Of a stretch of 64,000 nt of DNA, positions 16,049 through 24,763 are shown piece after piece. Numbering within the stretch: the stretch's first letter is position 1; the number at the start of each line of letters is the position of its first letter. The stretch comes from Catellatospora sp. KI3. GTDB taxonomy: Bacteria > Actinomycetota > Actinomycetes > Mycobacteriales > Micromonosporaceae. The stretch spans positions 31,925-95,924 of the forward strand of contig NZ_JASAMB010000026.1 of assembly GCF_029948125.1 (NCBI RefSeq). Reading direction: 5' to 3'. The position numbers were made by a program, and so were the translations under genes. Below the pieces are notes generated by a model, which worked only from the letters and a program-made list of their open reading frames with translations, searched no databases and was not told the origin of the DNA.

Positions 16049-16417
16049 TCAGGCGGAATCGCAGTGCCGGTCGAGCACGTCGCGGTACAGCTGCTGCCAC
16101 GCGTCCTGCCGGCTCATCGCGCCCACCGCGGCCAGCCGGTCGACCGCCGACTCCACCAGGGCCACCATCGCGACGGTCTGCGGTGAGGCCTCGTGTACGC
16201 CCAGCGCCTGCAGTTCCCGCAGCAGCTGCGCACCGGAGTTCGGGTCGGCCAGGTCGGCTACCCGCTCGCGCTGGGACTTGAGCACGGCCTGGGCCACCGA
16301 CAGCGCGAAATGGACGTCGCGGCAGACCTCGTGGCCCTCGAGCTGCCAGATCGGTTGGACCTCCTGCAGTTTGCCGATCTGCGCCAGGGTGTCGCCGTCG
16401 GCGACTGGCTCGGTCAT
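16049..16417 (-). CDS. Small uncharacterised helical protein
   Basis: A 122-residue cytoplasmic protein starting at ATG (MTEPVADGDTLAQIGKLQEV). It is mostly predicted helix with Leu/Ala/Val heptads and has no catalytic motif or membrane segment; a single Cys lies near the middle and another three residues from the end. I do not recognise the family. It is on the same strand as the neighbours but separated by more than 90 nt each side, so it is likely its own transcript. The GAGAGCGCTCTC site lies just beyond its stop. Confidence 0.6.
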   Translation of the reverse strand: MTEPVADGDTLAQIGKLQEVQPIWQLEGHEVCRDVHFALSVAQAVLKSQRERVADLADPNSGAQLLRELQALGVHEASPQTVAMVALVESAVDRLAAVGAMSRQDAWQQLYRDVLDRHCDSA

Positions 16418-16534
16418 GGTCTGCCTCCCGCATCACGGTTGCCGCCGGCCGGCTCGGCGCCGACCGTTTCGCTGCGGGGCCTATGTCCGGCCGGTGCCCG
16501 GCCCAAACGCCGAAGACCGGGTGCCGGGGCGCCG

Positions 16535-17392
16535 TCAGACCGCGGCCAGCACTGCCGGTATCTCGTCGGCCAGTTCCCGCGCGAGGAAGCCGATCCGGCC
16601 GAAGCGCGGCGCCAGCCGCTGGGCGCTGCCCGCATGGGCGTACGCGGCCCAGCAGGCCGCCTGCGCCGGCTCCGCGCCCCGGGCCAGCAGGCCGGTCACC
16701 AGGCCCGCCCGCACGTCACCGCTGCCCGAGGTGCCGAGCCCCGCGCCGCCGGTCTGCTCCCACCACAGGCGACCGTCCGGATCGGCGACACGGCCGAACA
16801 GCGACACCACCGACCGGTACCGGCGCGCGATCCGCCGCGCCGCGTCGGCCAGGTCGTCGCCCAGCTCGTCGTCGCCGAGCAGGTACCGGGCCTCCTCCAG
16901 GTTCGGCGTGAGCAGGTGGCGGCCCGGCCGGCCGGTGATCAGCGCGGGCTCGCGGCTCAGCGCGCCGAGGGCGTACGCGTCGAGCACGATCGTCGCGTCG
17001 GGCGCCGCCGCGTCCAGCACGTACCGCATGATGGCCGCGGTGTGGTCGAGGTCGCCCAGGCCGGGTCCGATCGCGATGGCCGAGGCCCCGGCGGCCAGCT
17101 CCGCCAACCGGCCGGGCAGCGGGCCCGGCACCTCGGGCAGGTCGAGCACCAGCGCCTCCGGCATCTGGATGCTCAGCGCCGCCGCGGTGGACTCCGCCAC
17201 GGCCAGCTGCAGCACCCCGGCACCGGCCCGCAGCGCGGCCACCCCGGCCAGCAGGACCGCCCCGGGCGTGTGCCGGGAACCGCCGATGACCAGGGCCGTG
17301 CCCCGGCTGTCCTTGGCGCCGTCCGGCTGCGGCAGGGGCCAGTCGCGCAGCAGCTGCACCGTGACGATCGCGGGCTCAGACGGGCTCGGCAC
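16535..17392 (-). CDS. nnrD: ADP-dependent NAD(P)H-hydrate dehydratase (ribokinase-like fold)
   Basis: A 285-residue enzyme that repairs hydrated NAD(P)H. Family marks: GTALVIGGSRHTPGAVLLAGVAALRAGAG at the N-terminus, AIGPGLGD in the middle, LLTPNLEEARYLLG, and the catalytic GTSGSGDVRAGLVTGLLARG with Asp as the base. The usual fused NnrE epimerase domain is absent, so this is a stand-alone dehydratase. Its start overlaps the end of the phosphatase gene by 17 nt, so the two are co-transcribed. Confidence 0.88.
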   Translation of the reverse strand: MPSPSEPAIVTVQLLRDWPLPQPDGAKDSRGTALVIGGSRHTPGAVLLAGVAALRAGAGVLQLAVAESTAAALSIQMPEALVLDLPEVPGPLPGRLAELAAGASAIAIGPGLGDLDHTAAIMRYVLDAAAPDATIVLDAYALGALSREPALITGRPGRHLLTPNLEEARYLLGDDELGDDLADAARRIARRYRSVVSLFGRVADPDGRLWWEQTGGAGLGTSGSGDVRAGLVTGLLARGAEPAQAACWAAYAHAGSAQRLAPRFGRIGFLARELADEIPAVLAAV

Positions 17393-18098
17393 GTACGCCC
17401 TCCTCGGCGGTGGGCCGGGTGTCCTCGGCCCGCAGGTGGGTGATGTCGTTGAACACCCCGGCGACCAGCCGGCCCGCCGCGTCGCGGGCCCAGGTGCCGA
17501 CCGAGGCGTTGGCGATGACCTGCCGCCGGGCGCTGTCCATGAGCTGCTCCTCGCTCAGGTCCTCGACCAGGTAGCGGACGAGCTGCACGACCACGTCGTG
17601 GGTGAACAGCAGCACGCGCCCGCCGTCGTGGTCGCGGCGCAGGTCGGCCAGCAGCGAGCGCAGCCGCAGGGCCACATCGGCCCAGGACTCCCCGCCGGGC
17701 GGCCGGTAGTAGAACTTGCCCAGCCGCTGGCGCCGCTCGGCCTCCTGCGGATACAGCGTGCGCACCCCGTGCGTGGTCAGCAGGTCCAGCTGGCCCAGGT
17801 CGCGGTCGCGCAGCCGTTCGTCGCGGGAGGTGGGCCACGGTGCGCCGGCCAGTGCCGCCCGGGCGGTCTCGACCGTGCGCAGGTACGGCGACACCAGCAC
17901 CAGGTCCGGCGGCGGGACCGCCCGCAGCCAGCGGTTCACGGCGCTCGCCTGCTCCAGGCCCAGCGGGGACAGGGGCACGTCGGGGTCGCGCGGGGCCAGG
18001 TCGAGCCGCTCCGCCCCGTCGCGCTCGGCCCGCAGCGCGGCGAGATTGCCGATGCTCTCGCCGTGGCGTATGACCCCCAGCCACTCCAGCTCGCCCAT
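17376..18098 (-). CDS. Histidine phosphatase (phosphoglycerate mutase-like)
   Basis: A 240-residue protein with AAGGGA before its ATG. The catalytic RHGES is at about residues 11-15 (GVIRHGESIGNLAAL), the SPYLRTVETA motif follows, and the second catalytic His is in LLFTHDVVVQLVRYL. It removes phosphate from an unknown small molecule. Overlaps nnrD by 17 nt. The link between them is unclear; both could serve metabolite housekeeping. Confidence 0.9.
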   Translation of the reverse strand: MGELEWLGVIRHGESIGNLAALRAERDGAERLDLAPRDPDVPLSPLGLEQASAVNRWLRAVPPPDLVLVSPYLRTVETARAALAGAPWPTSRDERLRDRDLGQLDLLTTHGVRTLYPQEAERRQRLGKFYYRPPGGESWADVALRLRSLLADLRRDHDGGRVLLFTHDVVVQLVRYLVEDLSEEQLMDSARRQVIANASVGTWARDAAGRLVAGVFNDITHLRAEDTRPTAEEGVRAEPV

Positions 18099-18172
18099 AC
18101 GTCCCTTCCCGGTGCCGTCTGGAGGGGGCGTACCCCGTCCGTCCGCCGCGCAATCATCGCCTGCGGGCACGG

Positions 18173-18205
18173 AGCGGTGCCGCCGTGTGGCACGGCGGCA
18201 CCGCT
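18173..18205 (-). terminator. Terminator hairpin after the triple-repeat secreted protein
   Basis: Perfect 15-bp inverted repeat, arms 18173-18187 and 18191-18205, loop TGG, 19 nt beyond the stop at 18224. Confidence 0.75.
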
Positions 18206-18223
18206 GCGCGGACGGGGGCTCGC

Positions 18224-19138
18224 TCAGGCGGCGAGGACCGGCAGGTGGATCGACCCGGAGCAGGTCGTCGATCCGACGTTCTTCACGTAGAAGACGATCT
18301 GCCGCGCGGCCGCGCCGCTGGGCTCGATGATCTGGCGGTAGTCCACCCGGGTGGTCTCCAGCTGGCAGCCCGAGCCGCTCGGCGAGAGGCCGACGACGTG
18401 CAGGTAGTTGCCGACCGGGGTGTACCAGACCCAGCCCACGCTGCCGCCGGGCGCCAGCGTGCCGGTGCTGACGGTGGAGCCCCCGCTGACCGTCGCCAGC
18501 TGGACGTCGGCCTGGCAGGTGATGGCACCGACGTTCTTGACCGTGAACCAGAACTGGCGGGCGGCGCCGGACTGGACGTACCAGCTGCGCACGACCTGCC
18601 ACTGGCACGCGGAACCGCTGGTGGCGCCGCTGGCCTTGATCCCGGCCAGGTACGTCAGGCCGGCCGGGAGGTTGGTCCACAGGTAGGTCTGGCTGCCGCC
18701 GGGGACGACGCCGCCGGTGGAGCCGATCGTCCACGACGACACGCCCGACAGCAGGACCGTGGTGCCGCAGGCGATGGTGCCCACGTTCTTCAGGGTGAAC
18801 TGGAACCGGCGCTCGCCGCCGTACACCTGCAGGTAGCGGCTGTCGGTGGTCGAGAACTGGCAGGGCGCGGAGGTGCTGGCGCCGGCCGGGACGTAGCCGA
18901 CGGCGTACGCGACGTCGGCCGGGGCGTTGTTCCAGGTCCAGGTCTGCGACCCGCCCACGGCGACGGTGCCGGTGTACCAGGTCGAGTTGATGCCGATCTT
19001 GCCGGTCGCCGCGGCGGCCGCCCGCGCGTCGAGCTTCGGTGTGCCGGCGGCGCCGGGCTGGGCGTGTGCCACGCCGGCGGTCGCGATCGCCGCGGACAGC
19101 GCCAGTGCGGCGACTGCGGCGCGGATGAGCGTCTTCAT
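18224..19138 (-). CDS. Secreted protein of three tandem beta-rich repeats
   Basis: A 304-residue protein. The signal peptide ends near AHAQPGAAG. The mature part consists of three divergent copies of an about 85-residue unit. Each begins near a Gly-Ser-x-x-x-W-x-W or L-W core and carries a Cys about 25 residues on. Each then runs through an aromatic/Gln-rich strand to KNVG-x-x-x-C (KNVGTIACGT, KNVGAITCQA, KNVGSTTCSG). The paired Cys residues suggest one disulfide per repeat. No enzyme motif is visible; a binding or surface role is likely. Family not recognised. It faces the SARP regulator at 19307 across three 11-bp direct repeats. Confidence 0.7.
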   Translation of the reverse strand: MKTLIRAAVAALALSAAIATAGVAHAQPGAAGTPKLDARAAAAATGKIGINSTWYTGTVAVGGSQTWTWNNAPADVAYAVGYVPAGASTSAPCQFSTTDSRYLQVYGGERRFQFTLKNVGTIACGTTVLLSGVSSWTIGSTGGVVPGGSQTYLWTNLPAGLTYLAGIKASGATSGSACQWQVVRSWYVQSGAARQFWFTVKNVGAITCQADVQLATVSGGSTVSTGTLAPGGSVGWVWYTPVGNYLHVVGLSPSGSGCQLETTRVDYRQIIEPSGAAARQIVFYVKNVGSTTCSGSIHLPVLAA

Positions 19139-19192
19139 GAGGACTCCTCGTCCGGGTCGGGCGCCCGGCTCACCATCGAGGCTGCGCGGCCC

Positions 19193-19245
19193 GGCTTGGC
19201 GTCGGCTAGCCGTCGGCTAGCCGCGCTGGCCCAGGTGGTTAGACT
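19193..19245 (+). promoter_or_regulatory. SARP-box-like direct repeats with promoter of the AfsR-like gene
   Basis: Three consecutive 11-bp units begin at 19193, 19204 and 19215: GGCTTGGC-GTC, GGCTAGCC-GTC, GGCTAGCC-GCG. A -10-like TAGACT lies at 19240-19245, so the last unit occupies the -35 region. SARP activators are known to bind directly repeated heptamers at one-turn (11 bp) spacing over the -35 region. The site lies between the secreted protein start (19138, minus) and the regulator start (19307), so it may serve either or both. Confidence 0.55.
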
Positions 19246-19306
19246 TGTCGATGCGTCAATGTGGACGGACGGTGGTTCGGGGTGCACTGATCCGTGGGGG
19301 AGATGC

Positions 19307-22300
19307 ATGGAATGGCGTCTGCTCGGCCCGGTCGACGCTGTCGTGGACGGTCGGCCGCTGCCGATCACCCGTCCCCAGCAGCGCGCCGTGCTGGCGTACC
19401 TGCTGCTCAACGCGAACGTGACGGTCTCGGTCGAGCAGCTGGCCGAGGCGCTGTGGGGCGGGGCCGTGCCCGCCAGCGCGCGTACGCAGATCCAGGTGTG
19501 CGTGTCCCGGCTGCGCCAGCTGGCCCGCGCGGCCGGGGCGGGCGAACCGATCGCCTCCGGGGCCGGCGGATACCGGCTCGCCGTGGCCGAGGGCGACCTG
19601 GACCTGCTGGCCTTCACCGCCCTGGCCGCAGACGCCCGGCGGCACGCCTCGGCCGGCGCGGCCGAACCCGCCGCGGCCCTGCTGCGGCAGGCGCTGGGGC
19701 TGTGGCGCGGACCCGCGCTGGCCGGCGCCGCCGCGGCGTTCGTCGGCCCGGCCGCCGCGGCCCTGCACGACGAACGGCTGGCCGCCTACGAGGACCTGTT
19801 CGAGGCCGAGCTCGCCCTCGGCCGCCACGCCGCCCTTGTCGGGCCCATGCGCGACCTGGCGGCCGAGAACCCGTGGCGGGAGCGGCTGGCGGCCCAGCTG
19901 ATGACCGCGCTGGCGCGCTCGGGCGACCAGGCGCAGGCGCTGCGGGTGTACGACCAGGCCCGCCGACGCCTCGCCGACGAGCTGGGCGTCGAACCCGGCG
20001 CGCAGCTCAGCGAGGTCCACCTGCAGGTGCTGCGGCAGGGGCTGCCGCCCGGCGGTTGCGCGCCCGGCGCCGCGGCCACCGCCCCGTCCGGACCGGCCCA
20101 GCTGCCGGCGGACCTGTCCAGCTTCACCGGCCGCGAACCGGCCCTGTCCGCCCTGGACGCGATGCTGGACCGGGCCCGCGGCAGCCAGGCCACCGCCGTC
20201 GTCGCGATCGTCGGCACCGCGGGCGTCGGCAAGACCGCCCTGGCGGTCCGCTGGGCCCACCGGGTACGGCACCTGTTCGGCGACGGCCAGCTCTTCGTCG
20301 ACCTGGGCGGCTTCTCGCCCACCAGCCCGATGCCGACCGCCGAGGCCCTGTCGCGGTGCCTGCGCGCCCTCGGGGTGCCGCCCGGGCAGGTGCCCGACGA
20401 CCTCGACGAGGCGGCCGCGCTGCTGCGCAGCGTGCTCGCACACCGGCGGGTGCTGATCCTGCTCGACAACGCCCGCGACACCGCGCACATCCGCCAGCTG
20501 CTGCCCGGCGGCGCCGACTGCCTGGTGATCGTGACCAGTCGCGGGCGGCTCGACGGGCTCGTCGCCCGGCACGACGCGCAGCGGCTGTCGCTGGACGTGC
20601 TGTCCCCGGCCGAGGCCGACGAGCTGCTCATCCGGGTGCTGGGCAGCGAACGGGCCGCCGGGCAGCACCCCGCGATCACCCGGCTGGCGCAGGCGTGCGC
20701 CGGGCTGCCGCTGGCCCTGCGCATCGCGGCGGCGGACCTGCACGGCCGCCCGCAGGAGACGGTGGCGGCCTACCTGACCCGGCTGCGCGACGGCGACCCG
20801 CTGTCCATCCTGGCCGTGGCCGAGGACGAGCAGCTCGCCGTACGCCACGCGTTCGCGCTGTCGTACCGGGCGCTGCCCACCCCGCTGCGGCGGCTGTTCC
20901 GGCTGTTCGGGCTGGTGCCCGGCTGCGACGTGACGGCGGAGTCGGCCGCCGCGATGCTGCGCTGCCCGCCCGGCGAGGCGGCGCCGATGCTGTCCGGGCT
21001 GGCCGACGCGCACCTGGTGTTCGAGCGGGCACCCGGCCGGTTCGCCGTGCACGACCTGCTCGGCCTGTACGCGACCCAGCTGGTCGAGGGCGAGGACAAC
21101 CGGCAGGTCCGGGCCGACCTGTTCGACTGGTACCTGTCCAGCCTGCACGCGGCCGCCGACCGGCTGTACCCGCAGGTGCTGCGCCTGCCGCCCGCACCGG
21201 CGCCCGCACGCCCGCCGCAGCGCTTCGCCTCGCACGTGGAGGCCCGGGCCTGGCTCGACGCGCAGCGCCACGACCTGGTGACCTCGGTGCGCCATGCCGC
21301 CGACACCGGCCTGCACACCTGCGCCTGGTCGCTGGCCGACGGGCTGCGCGGCTACCTCTGGCTGGGCATGCACACCACCGAATGGGCCGAGGTGGCCACG
21401 GTCGGCCTGGCCGCCGCCCAGGCCGACGGACACCAGCGGGCCGAGGCCGCCGCCCGGCTCAGCCTCGGCGCACTGCACTGGCGGCGCGAGCGCTTCGCCG
21501 GGGCGATCGACGAGTACGAGCGGGCGCTGGCCTGCGCCCGCCGCGCCGACTGGGCCGAGGGGCAGGCGGCGGCGCTGGGCAACCTCGGGCCGGTGTACCG
21601 CATGTCGGGTCGGCCGCAGGAGGCGCTGCGGATCCTGGCGGAGTCGCTCGCGATGAACCAGCGCGCCGGCCGGGGCGCCGGGGCCGCGGTCAACCACAAC
21701 AACCTCGGCCTGGTCTGCGCCGACCTCGGTCGCCTGGAGCAGGCCGCCGCGCACTACCAGGCCGCGCTGTCGTACCAGGACGGCGCGGCGGCCAGCCGGG
21801 CGCTCACCCTGTCGAACCTGGCCCAGGTCCTGCACCTGCTCGGCCACTCCGACGAGGCCCTGCGCACGGCGACGGACGCGCTGCGCCTGCACGAGCAGAC
21901 GGGCAGCCGGGGGCAGGCCACGGCACTGTGCATCCTGGCCCGCGTCCACGGCGACCGGGGCGACCGGTCGCAGGCGGTACGGCTCGCGCAGCAGGCCCTG
22001 GCCATGGCGCGTGAACCGGCCGAGCCCCGGCTGGAGGCCAGCGCCCTGCACGCCCTCGGCGTCGTCGAGCGGGACACCCGGCCGCTGGTGCAGGCCCTGT
22101 CGCTGGCCCGTGCGGCGGGTGACCGGTACATCGAGGCCGAGGTCGCCGTCAGCCTCGCCGAGCTGGACGAGCCCGCCGCGCTGTCCTGGTGCCACGCGGC
22201 ACTGTCGATCGCGCGCGAGTGCGGCTACCGGGTGCTCGAAGGACGGGCGTACGCGGCCCGCGCGGTGGCCGAGCACCGCGCCGGTGCGCCGGCGGCCGCG

Positions 22301-22408
22301 CTGGAGTGCGCCCGGACCGCCCGGCGGCTGCACGCCGAGACCGGCCACCAGCCGGGCGCCGAACGCGCGGACAAGCTGCTGGCCCGCCTCGGCGCGACCC
22401 CGTCCTGA
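19307..22408 (+). CDS. AfsR-like SARP regulator (SARP-BTAD-NB-ARC-TPR)
   Basis: A 1033-residue protein. The start is the ATG giving MEWRLLGPVDAV with GGGGGA upstream; the open frame reaches far upstream but lacks a ribosome site there. Residues 1-95 form the OmpR-like winged helix of SARPs (RPQQRAVLAYLLLNANVTVS, TQIQVCVSRLRQL). Residues about 97-245 form the BTAD helical domain. Next is an NB-ARC ATPase with Walker A GTAGVGKTALAVRWAH (about residue 307), Walker B-like RVLILLDNARD and the GLPLALR motif. The last about 330 residues are TPR repeats. It is full-length AfsR architecture. It probably activates transcription from direct repeats after ATP- and TPR-dependent switching, perhaps its own gene and the divergent secreted protein. 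Confidence 0.93.
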   Translation: MEWRLLGPVDAVVDGRPLPITRPQQRAVLAYLLLNANVTVSVEQLAEALWGGAVPASARTQIQVCVSRLRQLARAAGAGEPIASGAGGYRLAVAEGDLDLLAFTALAADARRHASAGAAEPAAALLRQALGLWRGPALAGAAAAFVGPAAAALHDERLAAYEDLFEAELALGRHAALVGPMRDLAAENPWRERLAAQLMTALARSGDQAQALRVYDQARRRLADELGVEPGAQLSEVHLQVLRQGLPPGGCAPGAAATAPSGPAQLPADLSSFTGREPALSALDAMLDRARGSQATAVVAIVGTAGVGKTALAVRWAHRVRHLFGDGQLFVDLGGFSPTSPMPTAEALSRCLRALGVPPGQVPDDLDEAAALLRSVLAHRRVLILLDNARDTAHIRQLLPGGADCLVIVTSRGRLDGLVARHDAQRLSLDVLSPAEADELLIRVLGSERAAGQHPAITRLAQACAGLPLALRIAAADLHGRPQETVAAYLTRLRDGDPLSILAVAEDEQLAVRHAFALSYRALPTPLRRLFRLFGLVPGCDVTAESAAAMLRCPPGEAAPMLSGLADAHLVFERAPGRFAVHDLLGLYATQLVEGEDNRQVRADLFDWYLSSLHAAADRLYPQVLRLPPAPAPARPPQRFASHVEARAWLDAQRHDLVTSVRHAADTGLHTCAWSLADGLRGYLWLGMHTTEWAEVATVGLAAAQADGHQRAEAAARLSLGALHWRRERFAGAIDEYERALACARRADWAEGQAAALGNLGPVYRMSGRPQEALRILAESLAMNQRAGRGAGAAVNHNNLGLVCADLGRLEQAAAHYQAALSYQDGAAASRALTLSNLAQVLHLLGHSDEALRTATDALRLHEQTGSRGQATALCILARVHGDRGDRSQAVRLAQQALAMAREPAEPRLEASALHALGVVERDTRPLVQALSLARAAGDRYIEAEVAVSLAELDEPAALSWCHAALSIARECGYRVLEGRAYAARAVAEHRAGAPAAALECARTARRLHAETGHQPGAERADKLLARLGATPS

Positions 22409-22418
22409 CCGGAGCGGC

Positions 22419-23147
22419 TCAGGTACCCGTGTTGACCTGCGCGTACGTGGGAAGGTCAGCCGGTATGGCCAGGCCGTCCCGGACGGCCGCGGCGGTCCGC
22501 ACCGACGCCGCCAGCGCGGCGCGGAACAGCAGCGAGCCGGTGCTGATCCGCCGCACGCCCAGCTCGGCCAAGGTGGCGACAGTGTGCCGACCGGGTAGGA
22601 ACAGCACGTTGACCGGAACGTCGACCGCCGCCACCACCGCGGCGATCTCCGCCGGCTCGGACAGCCCGGGAACGAAGACGCCGTCCGCACCGGCGTCGGC
22701 ATAGCGCCGCACCCGGCGCAGCGTCTCGGTCAGATCGCCGGGCCGCTGCCAGTGGGTGTCGGTGCGGGCGTTGACGAACAGGCCCGGCACCCGCTGCTTG
22801 ATCTGCCGGATCAGTGCCGCGTGGGCCCCGGCCGGGCCCATGGCGTCCTCCACGTTGACGCCGACGGCCCCGGCCGCCGCCACCGCTGCCGCCGCCTCGA
22901 CCGAACCGGTCTCGATGTCGGCGGTGAGGCAGACCGGCAGGGTGGCCAGGGCGCCGACCAGGCGCAGCGTCTCGGCCACGGTGACACCCAGACCGTCGGG
23001 CAGGCCGTGCGCGGCCGCGACCCCGAGGCTGGTCGTGCCGAGCGCCGGGAAACCGGCGTCGGCCAGGGCGCGCGCGGACGCGACATCCCACACGTTCGGC
23101 AGGACGAGCGGGTCACCGGCACGGTGCAGCGCGGCGAAGTCCCTCAT
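22419..23147 (-). CDS. Isocitrate lyase/PEP mutase-family enzyme
   Basis: A 242-residue TIM-barrel protein. It starts MRDFAALHRAGDPLVLPNVWDVASARAL and has GTTSLGVAAAHGLPDG, the metal-binding ADIETG, GVNVEDAMG and the NARTDTHW segment, all marks of the PEP mutase/ICL superfamily, which makes or breaks C-C or C-P bonds next to a carboxylate. The general class is clear but the substrate is not. It overlaps the P450-like gene by ATGA, so the two are translationally coupled. It ends 10 nt from the convergent SARP gene. Confidence 0.9.
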   Translation of the reverse strand: MRDFAALHRAGDPLVLPNVWDVASARALADAGFPALGTTSLGVAAAHGLPDGLGVTVAETLRLVGALATLPVCLTADIETGSVEAAAAVAAAGAVGVNVEDAMGPAGAHAALIRQIKQRVPGLFVNARTDTHWQRPGDLTETLRRVRRYADAGADGVFVPGLSEPAEIAAVVAAVDVPVNVLFLPGRHTVATLAELGVRRISTGSLLFRAALAASVRTAAAVRDGLAIPADLPTYAQVNTGT

Positions 23148-23818
23148 GCCGCGGCTCCTTCGCTCCGGCTCGCGGCCACCAGGGCCAGGGCGTGCGCGCT
23201 GCCGGGGCAGCGGCGGGGCCCGGCACCGAACGCCAGCTCATCGGCGAGTCGCACCGACACCGTCTCGCCCGCTTCGATGGTGAGCCCGCCGACGGTCGTC
23301 GTCTCGAGGGCCCGCCGCCTGGTCGCGGGGACCGGCGGATCCGCACGCAGCACCTCCGCGACGGGGCGGTGCCGGGCGCGCTCGATCAGAGCCGAAGTCG
23401 CCGCATACGCCTGCACCAGCACCCCGATCCGGGCCGCGGTCGGCTCGTCGTGCCCGCCGAAGGCCGCGACCAGCGCCTCGACCGCCGCGTCGGCGCGCGC
23501 TTCGTCGCCGGTACCCGGCTGATAGGCCTGCGCGACCTCGCGCACCAGCTCGACGACGTCCTGCTCGACGCCCATGGCCCGCGCCAGCGCCCGCACCGGA
23601 TCGGTCGGACCGCCGGTGCGCAGCACCTCCGGCGGGATCGCGTCCAGGATCGCGACCGACAGCGCCCGACGGCGCTCGTGCGCCGGTCCGTCGCTGAACC
23701 GGCCGACCGTGGCGCGCAGCCACGCCACCCCGGACTGGGCCGGGGGCACCGGCGGCACCGCGAACCGAGGGTCGGTCAATACGGCGAGAGCGGCGTCGCG
23801 GCCGCGGATCTCCTGCAT
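23144..23818 (-). CDS. Half-length cytochrome P450-like protein
   Basis: A 224-residue protein, about half the usual P450 length. It keeps a C-helix-like motif (DGPAHERRRALSVAIL, residues 43-58) and an I-helix remnant (AYAATSALIERA, 138-149). It also keeps the ExxR motif as EVLR with DPPVPATRR (155-168), and an intact haem loop FGAGPRRCPG with the proximal Cys at residue 204. Parts that normally form the B-C loop and the F-G region are missing. No frameshift is seen and the frame is fully open with normal codon use, so it looks like a compact family rather than a decayed gene. Coupled to the PEP-mutase-family gene. Confidence 0.8.
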   Translation of the reverse strand: MQEIRGRDAALAVLTDPRFAVPPVPPAQSGVAWLRATVGRFSDGPAHERRRALSVAILDAIPPEVLRTGGPTDPVRALARAMGVEQDVVELVREVAQAYQPGTGDEARADAAVEALVAAFGGHDEPTAARIGVLVQAYAATSALIERARHRPVAEVLRADPPVPATRRRALETTTVGGLTIEAGETVSVRLADELAFGAGPRRCPGSAHALALVAASRSEGAAA

Positions 23819-23882
23819 ACGGCAAAGCTAGGGCCATGACGGTTCGGCGTGCGCCGAAGGGACCCCAGCCCACAATGGGACG

Positions 23883-24581
23883 ATGAACCGAGCTTCGGAC
23901 CTGGCGGCGCTGGCGGCCCTGCTGGCCGACCAGACGCGGGCGGCCATGTGCCTCGCGCTGCTCGACGGCCGCGCCTGGACCGCGGGAGAACTCGCGGCCC
24001 ACGTCGGCGTCGCGCCGTCCACCGCGACCGGGCACCTGCACCGCCTGATCGACGGCGGGCTGCTCGCGGAGCGGCGCCAGGGCCGCCACCGGTACGTACA
24101 GCTCGCCGACCCGACTGTCGCCCACCTGATCGAAGACCTGTCGGCCCGCTTCGGGCCCCGGCCGGCCCCGGCGCGCGGACTGCGGGAGGCGACCGCGGGC
24201 GCCGCCCTGCGGCGCGGCCGGACCTGCTACGACCACCTCGCCGGACGGCTCGGCGTCGGACTGACCGACGCGATGACCGCGGCGGGCCTGCTCGACCAGG
24301 CCAACGGCTTCGCCCTCACCGCCACCGGTCTCGCCTGGCTGACCGACGAGCTGGAACTGAGCCCCGACGAGCTGCGGTCCGGTCGGCGCCCCGTCGCACG
24401 CGGATGCCTGGACTGGACCGAGCGCCGGCAGCACCTGGCCGGCACGGCCGGGGCCCAGCTGTGCCGACGGCTGCTCGACAACCGGTGGGTCGCCCGGATC
24501 GGATCCGGCCGGGCGGTGCGGCTGACCCCGGCCGGCAAGACCGCGCTCGGCCGCCTGCTGGAACTACCCGACCTCGACTGA
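23883..24581 (+). CDS. ArsR-family winged-helix regulator
   Basis: A 232-residue protein. The N-terminal winged helix reads LAALLADQTRAAMCLALLDGR, then ELAAHVGVAPSTATGHLHRLIDGGLLAERRQGRHRYVQL, the ArsR pattern. An about 130-residue C-terminal domain ends LTPAGKTALGRLLELP and has Cys residues (TCYDHLAG, RGCLDW) but no clear metal-binding cluster. Divergent from the P450-PEP mutase pair with 64 nt between starts, so it probably controls that pair. Confidence 0.9.
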   Translation: MNRASDLAALAALLADQTRAAMCLALLDGRAWTAGELAAHVGVAPSTATGHLHRLIDGGLLAERRQGRHRYVQLADPTVAHLIEDLSARFGPRPAPARGLREATAGAALRRGRTCYDHLAGRLGVGLTDAMTAAGLLDQANGFALTATGLAWLTDELELSPDELRSGRRPVARGCLDWTERRQHLAGTAGAQLCRRLLDNRWVARIGSGRAVRLTPAGKTALGRLLELPDLD

Positions 24582-24589
24582 CGGGCGGC

Positions 24590-24614
24590 GGAACCCACCG
24601 CCGAACGGAACGTG
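24590..24614 (+). promoter_or_regulatory. Possible ECF-type promoter upstream of pectate lyase
   Basis: GGAACC (24590-24595), 15-bp spacer, CGTG (24611-24614), resembling ECF sigma-factor promoters (GGAAC/CGT). It lies 150 nt before the pectate lyase start. No clear matching pair was seen before the pectinesterase or the sigma-fusion gene, so the call is weak. Confidence 0.25.
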
Positions 24615-24763
24615 CTCGGTTTTCTGTTATCCGGCGGCCCGGCCGCCCGTCTACCTACGAGAGCGCAGACGCCCTGGCACATCCGGGGTCCAGGACGCCG
24701 AGGCAGCGGCGTACGTCGGCTGTGCTCCGTCCGTTCCATACGGCTCCGATCTGGGAGAGGAAT

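Noticed and set aside
19256..22702. Very long minus-strand open frame (over 1100 codons) opposite the SARP gene
   Set aside because: High GC creates long antisense frames. Its translation is low-complexity Gln/Arg/Gly and matches no family, while the plus strand encodes a complete AfsR-like protein.
23144..23818. P450-like gene as a pseudogene
   Set aside because: The frame is intact, codon use is normal, the haem loop and ExxR are kept, and the gene is translationally coupled to its neighbour, so a real compact protein is more likely.
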